Positions 33,848-42,499 of a stretch of 64,000 nt of DNA are shown here, piece after piece (within the stretch, counting starts at the first letter, position 1; each line of letters starts with the position of its first letter). The notes beneath the pieces were generated by a model. That model had not been told where the DNA came from. It worked only from the letters and a program-made list of their open reading frames with translations, and did not search any database. This DNA is from Perkinsus olseni. Its lineage: Eukaryota > Perkinsozoa > Perkinsida > Perkinsidae. Both the position numbers and the translations under genes were made by a program. The stretch spans positions 26,464 through 90,463 of the forward strand of contig JABANP010000196.1 in the NCBI GenBank assembly GCA_013115135.1, given 5' to 3'.

Positions 33848-35110
33848 ATGCAACATCTGCGGAGCAGCAGTGTGAACTCAAGTTACCAAATGCCACGGCA
33901 AATCGAGCTGGCGCCTGGTTGCCAGATTTCTTACGAGCCCCAACTCGAGCGGAGCTTAGCGCAAGGAGACGCAAGCGATCCTGATGCGACTTATGAGACA
34001 GTCTGGGTCGGAGCAACCAGAGCTCTGTGTTGGATGATATGCGAATGCCCAGAGATAAGGTGGGCCATCGTTGCAGTGCGCTGATATTTTGCCCCGGAAA
34101 TAGTCTGGTCGTCGCTCGAGCAGTGAGCCTGCGATGGAAAAGCGTGGCGAAACGAGAGCAATCGAAAGGAAGCACGGTCACGCAGTTTCAGTTGTTTCCG
34201 CATGTAGGATACAATTGCAAATCGCTTGTAATGACTGCGCCGCCCGGGAATCGAACCCGGATCATCCGTTTGGCAGACAGATGTCGTAACCTTTAGACTA
34301 GCGGCGCGGTTGAAAAGTTGTTATGAATCTCAGCCACTCTATGATTCGCTCAGGAACTCGAACGTTCTGGAGTTAGGTTGTGGTCAAGGACTCGCGGGCA
34401 TGTTCTGCGTTGAACATGCGGGAGCGTCTCGAGCAGTGAGCATTGGGATCTGACGTGGCCGTTGCGTCCTCAAAAGATCCGCGTTGCAGGTGCTCACCGA
34501 CGTGTCGGAAACTGCTTTGGCGATGGTTGAAGTGAATGCCAAGCTGAATGATATCGGTGACCGTGTGACGACCGCGGTACTTGATGTGTCAGGAACACTG
34601 AATGGAAGCGAGAGGTAGACGTCATAAACGACTATTTTTCTATCATCTATCTGAGATGACCCTGCTGGTCCCGCAGAGCCCGTATCGCCTCCGAACTCAT
34701 CGTACTCCACGCAGATACGACTTCGTTATTGCGAGCGATATGCTTTTCTCCACCAAGATAGCTCGGGAGGTATTTGCTGCTTGTCGGCGCCTCATCAAAC
34801 CGGGAGGGACGATACTGTTAGGCCACGAGAAACGGTGAGCCACGATTCATAGGCTTGCGAGAACAACTGCGCGAGTCACCCTTCTGCGACTTGGGTGTTC
34901 CAGGATTCTTCTCTTCTAGTACCCCACGCGATTCTCTACAGGTATTCAGTTTACCGAGATGCGGAAACAGGGGAGATCAGGCAAGAAAGTGTGGACCAAC
35001 CGCTTCAGGTGTTCCTCGGCCTGTCGCGGGAAGAGAATTGGTCGGTCCAAGAGGTGTCACCCTTCCCAAATGAGCCTAATCTCATAGCTATAAGAATAGA
35101 TTGTATTTGA
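33848..35110 (+). CDS. Lysine-methyltransferase-like protein (Methyltransf_16/METTL family), multi-exon
   Basis: SAM-dependent protein methyltransferase fold. The upstream exon (33848-34065) ends in YETVWVGATRALCWMI, like the vW.ga..L segment preceding the SAM site. After an intron comes motif I NVLELGCGQGLAGMFCVEHAGA (about 34366-34430). Then come post-I VLTDVSETALAMVEVNAKLND (about 34493-34555), motif II/IV YDFVIASDMLFSTKIAREVF (about 34718-34775), and post-motif RLIKPGGTILLGHEKR (about 34789-34836, followed by a GTGAGC donor). The last exon runs from about 34940 (YSVYRDAETGEIRQ...NLIAIRIDCI) to TGA 35108-35110. The ND/SD arrangement fits family-16 methyltransferases such as METTL21/METTL18. 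The substrate is unknown. A tRNA-Gly lies antisense in the intron before motif I. Confidence 0.68.
34236..34307 (-). tRNA. tRNA-Gly (GCC)
   Basis: Complete cloverleaf on the minus strand: acceptor GCGCCGC/GCGGCGC, anticodon stem TCTGT/ACGGA around loop CTGCCAA (anticodon GCC), T-arm CCGGG-TTCGAAT-CCCGG. No intron. It sits inside a putative intron of the methyltransferase gene, in antisense. Confidence 0.93.
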
Positions 35111-35161
35111 TGCGCTTTTATTGTTTCCCACCGGGTCAGCGACATACAGGCTTGTGTTCGA

Positions 35162-35583
35162 TTAAAGTGAAGCGGCAATGGCAGTGTTGACTGAATGGAA
35201 GAGTATGTCGACTCGTCCCGGGTACGTATCGCTGCATGTGATGGCGCATCTCGGAGGCTCCCGGTTGATACTTGACAATAGTTGATGCATGAGCATAAAC
35301 AACTTGCCCTCCACTATAGAAACACAACAAGAACAAACATGAGAGCGCCTTGCTGTGGCCAAGGTAAAGAGGTGACCTCGTATTCGATACGATAGTAAGC
35401 ATCGGTTGATACCAAACGATCGACGCGGTGGACGAACCGATCCTCTCTGTGTGAATTGACGCCCGACTGCTCAACAGGAGTACTCATGTAGGAAAGTGTG
35501 GTACTGAGACCGTAACCGCTGTAATAGCTAATAGCAGCTAGCAAGACGCCATCAGCCGCAGCGATGGAGACGAGACGCGTCAC
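35162..35583 (-). CDS. Hypothetical small protein, weak
   Basis: ATG 35583 begins MTRLVSIAAADGVLLAAISYYSGYGL, a possible signal/anchor segment. The frame closes at 35314. Alternatively, a GTCACC...ATAG intron would join IEYE to VEGKLFMLMHQLLSSINREPPRCAITC...IAASL, ending at 35162, for about 120 residues. No family recognised. Confidence 0.3.
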
Positions 35584-35938
35584 GTCACGTGACGAGACGT
35601 ACGAGAGCTAGGCGTGCGCACATAGCCGTGGCGTGCGCGCATACACATCCCACAACACTCTGAGAGATGGTGTTAAAAAGTATCACGGAAAAATCTCCGA
35701 GCTTCGTCACCTCTGATGGCTATTATCGGTAAAAAGGGGCCCTTGAGCTGGCCAAAAATTATTCCCAACCGCTGAGTCCGAATGACTCTTCAAAAATCCT
35801 GTAAGGTCGCAGCTTGAGGACTGTCAGTGGTCCTAGCTGGAGAAGAAGGAAAACTCTCCGAGACTTGAAGGTCGCTTGAAGCGTTCAGCAAGGTAAGCTT
35901 CACTTCTGTGGGCAAATCGAAATCGAAGCTGTCTAATC

Positions 35939-36485
35939 ATGATTGTGCAGCTTTCTGGGATCCCAAAGCCGTCGGATCCTCGCTTCGACGGCCTCGAGAA
36001 GTTGCTTGGCAGCCTTCAGCTGTCCTGCGTAGTTACATGGTTTCCCTTCCTCGCGCACGAGTGCCATGTACCTGAAGGATGGCGACTGGACAGTCCTTCC
36101 TCAATGCCAAGGTACGCGTTATGGATCGGAACCATTGATGAGGGTATGCTGCTCATCTTCCTGACTTCGTGAAGCCTCTCCTTCTCGGTAGCCTACAACC
36201 GTGCTATCAGTCGGCACTATCTTCCCTATTCTCACCTCTACACCGGTACCCGACTTCGCTTGACGAGGGAAGAATTTACGGAGAACATCTTCCGCGGCGA
36301 GCTCGGACCTGATCTCAAGAGGTCGCAAGAAGCCACTGTACAAAGCAATACCCAAGCATACGATCACCGAGCAAGGCCAGCTTCCTCCCTTCCCTGTTGC
36401 CCATAAACTCATCGGTGAACTCGCGGGTCCAGGTCGTGTCTCCGTATTGTGTCACGTTGCTAGAAGAGCAAATAATCTATCGTGA
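35939..36485 (+). CDS. Hypothetical protein, multi-exon
   Basis: ATG 35939 opens MIVQLSGIPKPSDPRFDGLEKLLGSLQLSCVVTWFPFLAHEC. Later coding-like segments are VAYNRAISRHYLPYSHLYTGTRLRLTREEF (about 36190-36280) and KKPLYKAIPKHTITEQGQLPPFPVAHKLIGELAGPGRVSV (about 36325-36450), ending in TGA 36483-36485. Frame changes between segments need short introns I could not place exactly. No family recognised. Its 3' end overlaps the 3' end of the legumain-like gene on the other strand by about 30 bp (convergent pair). Confidence 0.42.
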
Positions 36486-38025
36486 CGGTTGTCGTGTGAC
36501 GTAGCGAACCTCAGCGTTTTGTTTCTAACTCCTTCATACTGCATCTGCAGAGTTTCCGAGCCGTCTCCTTGCGCGTCCTCGTCCTCCATCCAGTTCACAG
36601 AGAAGAGATCCCCAAGGCAAGTACCCATCCACCTGCTGCCAACCATATCACTCTGAAAACCGTGACTTGCAAAATGCAAAAATTCGCTCCCCACGTACCA
36701 TCGGGTTGTGACTTCCGCAATACGTCGCGTAGCTGTTCTCGTAAGGGCGTGAAGCAGTAACGTAGTACCTACTAACTCTGCTGGTAAAAGCGGCAAAACG
36801 CTGTAGAGACCCTCAGCAAAGAATTGCGTGTGAGTCTTCTCACTGATTCGGTATTGGTTCCAGCCCATCAAACATGCTGCCCGAATCACACGCTTCCACG
36901 TAGAATACAAGTTTCTTGTACCTGCCCGAAGCAGCTACAAAACAATTCGGTGACACTGAAAATTCACATTTTCTTGTCAGCCATAGTCTCCAGCCAGGAT
37001 CGCAGTTCCCTCTTGTATAGGAACTCACGAGGTAGTTCAAGGTGGTTCTCTGAGTACCATCGGAGTGCCGCGCACAGAGCGGCATCACCGAGCGACCTAC
37101 CCCCGCCATGATCCACGAAGTAGATGAAGACGTAGTCGTTGTCTGTACTGTTCAGTACTTTTCTCCCGAAGGGCCCAGCGTCCCCGGTCAGGACCTGAAG
37201 AGACGCAACCTACTCGGAGCCTCGAGATGGAAAGGTTTTGGAGGCGATGTGCGTGCGAGTTCCAAGTCCACGCCGAGAATCGGCTTAGTCAGACTAGCAC
37301 CGATGCATCTTGTTTCAAGGGGGATGAGTTCAGGCAAGTTCACCGAGCACAGAAAGCAGCGCTCAGGCCGAGGGTAGGGCAAACCCAAGATATTTTATCC
37401 TCTCTCGACAGGATGTGCTTCCACGTCTGAGGTGGCTGTTAACGATCACGAACACTAGCTCCTCCCACAGACTTGAGAGTGACGATGTTTCACCGTGCGT
37501 GTTCTCCGCTGGGGGGACTTACTCGCTTAACATTATCCTTCGACACTTGGCGGCCCGGATAGTCCACCTTGCAGCCTTGGTAGACGTCCACGCCCGGGGC
37601 ACTGCCTGGACCGACTACTAGTTGTAGCAGAGCTAGAAAGTCCCACCCGTGGGCTTATTGAACAGCTTGCCCCTATATGGATTCCTCCAACTGTTGACAA
37701 CGTCATTGTACCTGCGTTCGAGACCTCAGTCGTTGACGGCAATCTGGGAAGCCCTCTCTCACGATAGGGTTATGATTTGGTTTTCCGGTATACCGTTGCG
37801 CTTGAGGATTTGATAAGCATGGCATAAGCCCGCCTGATGGCGATAGTTATCATAACCTCTCGACCCGGCGATAAGGACCTGAGCGGGTTTTCGGTTCCGT
37901 GCCTCCTGCCCACGCCTGAAGGTCCGCACGGATCGACCTACAGCCCAATGACGCGGCTTTGAGTTCTCTCCTCCGTAAGCCAGAGCCGCGAGAATGAGTC
38001 CAACCAAGGCGGCGAGAGGGTTCAT
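36452..38025 (-). CDS. Legumain-like cysteine protease (C13 asparaginyl endopeptidase), multi-exon
   Basis: Secretory/lysosomal-type protease cleaving after Asn/Asp. Exon 1 (from ATG 38025) has the signal peptide [18 protein letters not shown], then HWAV and [39 protein letters not shown]. The next exons give [14 protein letters not shown] (about 37700-37660) and [24 protein letters not shown] (about 37610-37535). [31 protein letters not shown] with the catalytic His (DHG) lies about 37195-37095. [18 protein letters not shown] with the catalytic Cys (EACDSGS) lies about 36905-36850. The final exon has [17 protein letters not shown] [35 protein letters not shown], stopping at 36452. Family legumains usually have a further C-terminal prodomain, which is short or absent here. 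A dispersed repeat (37240-37395) occupies one intron. Confidence 0.85.
37240..37395 (-). repeat. Dispersed coding-like repeat, copy 2
   Basis: Inverted relative to copy 1 (33021-33180). It lies in the intron of the legumain-like gene between the VSKDNV exon and the VLTGDAGPF exon, on the same strand as the protease. Confidence 0.7.
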
Positions 38026-38559
38026 GAGCGTCAATCGACTGGGCTTGAACTGGGCGAGAAACAGCATCAATGTGGCGCTGAGTGTGGAAAAGGGACCACC
38101 TGTCTTGACCAAGTGGCCCCTGAACAAACCGCCCCTGAGTGTCCGGCTCATCTGCAAGGTCCTAAGCAATAAGTGCTACTTCAGAAAATCCGTCCCTAAG
38201 TGTCAGTGTTAGTGGCAGTTTCGTGGGGGTAATGTGAAAGGGGCCCCAGATGAGCGAATAAGGAAGGCAGTTTAGCAGCGTGTCCCGAACAAACAATCCT
38301 ATTCCGCGTATGAGTGCATCAATTGATGGTTAGGCAGAACAGCTTCGCCCATGAGAAAGTCATCTGGAAGGGGTCGTCTGCAGCAACGCGAATGAACCTT
38401 CAGGCTGTGTCTCGCTCCCTCAGTGAGAATCGTGCGACAATGTGTGACCGTATGACAGGACTCAACACAAGGCGTCATCATAGTGCAATTCTACGGCACT
38501 CTCCTCGCAGCACATGGAATGTGATGAAGAAGCGGCGGCAGTCTTCATCCGGGGATTTC

Positions 38560-39141
38560 CTCCGATTCGCCATGCGTCCACCGAGTTGGGACGGTCACAG
38601 CTACTTCAGCTGCCCGAGTCCTGGGAAGACCTTTTTGTCCTGTACGACTCTCCATTCTGAGTCCCGAGGAACGTCTAGCGGATATGGCCCCGTCCAGGGT
38701 ATTGGTTCTGTCGAATCGGAGGCAAGCTGAAATAGTCTCCAGCCATCTCTCTGGCGAGTTGAACATGACGCTCGTAATATTCTTCGCGACCCTCGTAAGG
38801 GCCCAAGTAGCCTCCAAGACGCTCCCTTAAGTGAGGTAGTTTTGGGAGATGAGGTGAAGCGTGAGCTTCTTCCACGGGATGTTGTGAAGACTGATACCTG
38901 CGGCCGGAGTCGATGGCTACATAGCACGAGCCCAGCGAGGGTTGCGTCACCAATCTAAACTTCACGAGCATTCACACATGATTAATATTCTAACCGTGCA
39001 TAGATGGAGAACAGTGGTCTCGGCCGGTGACAGTGGTCCGCTATTACCTGCGAAGCTCGGATCGGAGCTGTCTGATCTCATTGTGATGACTCCTAAGGAT
39101 TTCCTTGAGTACCTAAGCCAACAGTCCCACCGAGGAGGTCA
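38560..39141 (+). CDS. Hypothetical protein, multi-exon or frameshifted
   Basis: Coding-like plus-strand segments are STELGRSQLLQLPESWEDLFVLYDSPF (about 38577-38660), then one base out of frame LSPEERLADMAPSRVLVLSNRRQAEIVSSHLSGELNMTLVIFFATLV (about 38658-38800). Next come LSEVVLGDEVKRELLPRDVVKTDTC (about 38829-38903) and GDSGPLLPAKLGSELSDLIVMTPKDFLEYLSQQ (about 39029-39130), with TAG ending at 39144. The first junction looks like a frameshift because there is no room for an intron. No family recognised. Confidence 0.42.
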
Positions 39142-39320
39142 ATAGTCATGTCATGCCTGGCATGAAGTCGCGCCGCCACAGATAAGGAAATCAGCGATTG
39201 CTCTGACCTGGATGTCTGCGTCTTGTCTGTTGACCCTTGGGTGTTGGTTCCTATTCTGACTGCGTTGGGTGGTTGCAGCAACCGATATTGGGCGTCCGAA
39301 CCTTGCAGGTGAAAACGCTA

Positions 39321-39402
39321 TGAGTGCTGTGGGGTTCGAACCCACGCGGACCGTGTCCAGTGGATCTTAAGTCCACCCCCTTAACCACTCGGGCAAACAC
39401 TC
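39321..39402 (-). tRNA. tRNA-Leu (UAA)
   Basis: Minus-strand class II tRNA: acceptor GAGTGTT/AGCACTC, D-region GCCCGAGTGGTTAAGG, anticodon stem GTGGA/TCCAC around CTTAAGA (anticodon TAA), long variable arm (GGACACGGTCC), T-arm GTGGG-TTCGAAC-CCCAC. No intron. Confidence 0.95.
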
Positions 39403-39574
39403 ACATGCGAAGTCCACATAGAATCCCTCACGTGTCAATAACTATATCATCTTTGTTGATAGGGTACGCTTGGAGCTCCACCTCGCTCGGAGCCTTGTGG
39501 GTCACTTCTTTTTCTCTACTTCTACTTTCTATTATCCTATGGGACTTCCGCACCTGGAACCAGACACAGCTAGG

Positions 39575-40371
39575 GTATCCCAAGGGCTGAATGTTCCAAA
39601 AGCATTGAGCCATGTGCTGTGATCAAGACGTGCTGGTCTCGCTGTACTAGGGATACCTGTTCGGCCAATTTCTCAGCTTCTCCTCTAGCTTCCTCGAGCT
39701 GCTTTCTGAGAGAACTGGAGTGCCTGAGGGTCTCAAGCATCATCACTGAAAATTGTGCTGTCTTACGATCTCTCAGCTGCCAGTGCCCTTTCAAGTCGAG
39801 CTAGCTTGGCTTTGTATTCCAGCTCTCGGGCGTGATAATCCAAAGACTGCAGCGAACCGCAGCCCATTTCCCCCGGCCGCTCTACAACGACTGAGAGGTC
39901 CTCTCTTCTCGTCCCTGATAGTTCAGTAAAGACTAATCACCGGAGATCATCGGTCTCACCTTCCCCCTCGGCGCGCCTGGCGGACCTACTCCGCTTGAGT
40001 CGCCTCTCGAGGCCGGCTATCCGCTCTCGCAGTCTCTCCACTTCCCCGCGGTATCGATCATTACGTCGGACGAGGGCATATCGATCTTCAGTTAATCTCT
40101 GAAACTTTTGTATACCAATAAGGACTTGTTGACAGCTCAGTCGATAACTTCAAGACTGAACGACCCTCGTGCTCGGAAGAAAGGCGCGATATGTTCCTCG
40201 GATACCATTTAGAATTCGCTGAGTGAGACCCACTTTGACTTCCTCTCGTAGGCTCTCAGCTAATGTGAAGCGCGTCGGTGAAGATCTCTTCGTTTGAACT
40301 CCGCAAGAAACACGCTCGGGAATCCTCGTGACGCTGAATCCAGTCGAAGAAAACCTGAAATTTAACTCCAA
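39575..40371 (-). CDS. Hypothetical coiled-coil protein, multi-exon
   Basis: Read on the minus strand: FTLAESLREEVKVGLTQRILNGIRGTYRAFL (about 40275-40180), RLTEDRYALVRRNDRYRGEVERLRERIAGLERRLKRSRSARRAEGEG then a GTGAGA donor (about 40105-39960), and LDYHARELEYKAKLARLERALAAERS then GTAAGA (about 39840-39765). Last comes LRHSSSLRKQLEEARGEAEKLAEQVSLVQRDQHVL (about 39740-39640). Heptad periodicity and E/R/L content indicate a long coiled coil. No family recognised. The 5' end approaches the 3' LTR of retrotransposon A (40456), which may have cut the gene. Confidence 0.5.
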
Positions 40372-40455
40372 TCATCGCCGAAATCCGGCAAGAGTAGTAA
40401 TCCTTACAGAGTCTCCGTTGGGGACCCTGGGATCCCTCGCTATGTATTCATGGAG

Positions 40456-40612
40456 GTTTAAGTAACACTGATGCCCCTTAGCAGCGACGAACCACGATAC
40501 CCATAAAAGGAATCATGCGAACAACGGTGCACGGAGCACTGCAATCGATTACGCAATCGACAGAATTATAGCGCGAGCAACTCTGCAAACTGCACGAACC
40601 CTAATGAGGAAA
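40456..40612 (-). repeat. 3' LTR of element A
   Basis: In sense orientation it starts TGTTTCCTCATTAGGG and ends near AGTGTTACTTAA. It is nearly identical to 47500-47656. Confidence 0.85.
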
Positions 40613-40834
40613 CACTCCCGGGGCGGCCGATAACGGCGAATCGACCCAAATACGCAGCAGAAATAACGCGGCAAGAAGACGGCAGATTAATAAACTATAG
40701 AACATGAGCCACACAATCAGTGCGCTCGGACACGTGCCGGGACAGCACGCAACCAAAGTCAGCGAGAAGCCGACAGAAACACAGCATAGAACGTAATCAG
40801 ATAAAATACATAACCAATACGATGTAAGGGTCAT
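40601..40834 (-). CDS. Element A ORF3: small hydrophobic Cys-containing protein
   Basis: 77 codons from ATG 40834-40832, which shares its A with the TGA stop of the integrase frame (TGATG junction). The product is almost entirely hydrophobic (YVLCCVSVGFSLTLVACC, ALIVWLMFYSLLICRLLAALFLL), with two or three predicted membrane spans. Its last codons are encoded by the 3' LTR. An envelope-like or membrane role is possible but unproven. Confidence 0.5.
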   Translation of the reverse strand: MTLTSYWLCILSDYVLCCVSVGFSLTLVACCPGTCPSALIVWLMFYSLLICRLLAALFLLRIWVDSPLSAAPGVFPH

Positions 40835-41610
40835 CAATTAAAAGCATCCCTCGGAATCACTTTCAAATTTCCGAGAAATTCCGACTTGAGAACAGGACGA
40901 CCCTCCCAATCAGTGCCAACCTTCAGAGTAGCCACCGATCCAGAAATTGCGACGATTTCACAGACTTGATCCACCAGCCAACGGGTATCCAATTTGCCAC
41001 GACGATTAAAGTTGTAACGGACAACATAATCACCACCGGCGAACTTCTTGAAGTCACGCCTTGCCAACTGAGCACCCGCCAGAACTTGACGAGACGCTAA
41101 TACGCGATCAATACTTTCAGCGGTATTTAATTGGATACAATCAGCATGTCGATTATGGAACTGTAACATAAATGGTTCAACGTCCCGATGATTCGGAACC
41201 GGTAACTCAGTCATAGTAGAAACGAATTTAGCGGCCTCAGGAGTCATCACCCGATCATCATAATTAGGTGGTAACGCACGACCATAACAGAAATGCAACT
41301 CAGCGGGAAAGATATCAGAGTCAGCCGAGTGGCGATACACATGATTAATAGTCCAAGCAGCCCGATCAATAACATCAAACCACTTCAACGTACGGGACTG
41401 ATCACCAAGCAGTAAGGCACGAACTATCTGTAAGAACGTTTTATGTAAAGTTTCGTACCACCCATGAGCTCGCTCGCATCTCGGCGGCGTCTGATACCAG
41501 CGAATACCACAGGACTTGAGCCAGGAAACTGGGTGTACCGCGATTCGTCCATGATCGATTGGTCCACTGCAGCTTCGGTCCAAGATTGTTTCGTACAAAT
41601 TTCGGTTCAT
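40834..41610 (-). pseudogene. Element A integrase, C-terminal part
   Basis: 258-codon frame that continues the integrase core after the insertion: SCGIRWYQTPPRCERAHGWYETLH carries the catalytic Glu (CERAHG). A C-terminal domain with GDYVVRYNFNRRGKLDTRWL...VATLKVG follows. It is out of frame with the upstream pol ORF because of the insertion at about 41560-42500. Confidence 0.75.
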
Positions 41611-41979
41611 TCATGATCTTTTCGTACATCGAAAAAGTGTATGTTTCGGTCACGATTGTTTCATCCATAACCGGTTTCGGACACGATTACTTCGTGCATG
41701 GGCGGTTGATCCAAAGATATGCTCGTGGTGATCTATTCGGCCACGATCTTTTCGAAAAAAATTCATTCGTCCAATAGTGGTTCGTACATATGGAACTACG
41801 ACACGAAAATGTTTCCCGGAGGAAAGGAACCCACGACCTCGCGAATACGAGCATGAACTCCTAACCTACTCACCTGAAAGACTCCTGCTCAACTCCGACA
41901 AAGTACCGCCCATGCGATACCCAACCTATTCAACTTGGCTCCATTCGTGTTTGGAGCCTCTAGGCACTGGGATCACCAC

Positions 41980-42023
41980 AGAGACAACCTGAATCAGGTT
42001 GTCTCTGATCAGGTTACCTGATC
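41980..42023. repeat. Two adjacent single-base-centre palindromes
   Basis: AGAGACAACCTGA-A-TCAGGTTGTCTCT (41980-42006) and GATCAGGT-T-ACCTGATC (42007-42023), back to back. Confidence 0.92.
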
Positions 42024-42106
42024 TGGGGGGGTGCTAGATCGTCACCACTGGTGACTCACCAGTAGAGGCGGCGGTGACATTCTTAGATCGTGGTAGGTGA
42101 TGCTAA

Positions 42107-42172
42107 TAGCGGAATTGGTAGAGCTCCCGGCTAGCATGACGATGGTCCCAGGTTCAAATCTGGGTAGGGGTA
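42107..42172 (+). pseudogene. Degenerate tRNA-like sequence (Ala AGC-like)
   Basis: An A-box-like tagcggaattggtagagc, a loop CTAGCAT (would be anticodon AGC) and a good T-arm CCCAG-GTTCAAAT-CTGGG are present. However, the acceptor and anticodon stems do not pair, so it is not a functional tRNA as read. Confidence 0.45.
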
Positions 42173-42216
42173 GATGGCAGCGGCGGGATGGTGGAGCCGG
42201 CGGCGCAGCCACTGGG

Positions 42217-42248
42217 CGCTACTTTTAGACATATGTCTAAAAGTAGCG
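42217..42248. repeat. 32-bp perfect palindrome without loop
   Basis: CGCTACTTTTAGACAT followed directly by its reverse complement. Confidence 0.92.
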
Positions 42249-42499
42249 TGGACGAAACGCACATGTACGAAAGGCTTGTACGAAAAGCCCTGGAAGAAAG
42301 AAGCGGAGTTAGAGCATGATTGGACGAAACGGCGTGGATGAAAGAATCATGTACGTAAGACCCGTGGACGAAAGAGACGTGTATGAAAGAGGATGGACGG
42401 AAGTAACATGGACGAAACAAGCAGGATGAACCCTACCATGGATGAAACAATCGTGGACGAAACCTACAATGTATGAAACAGCGATGTATGAATGGAGGT

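Noticed and set aside
34384..34710. 108-codon minus-strand ORF
   Set aside because: It lies antisense over the methyltransferase motif I and post-I exons, which are clearly coding on the plus strand.
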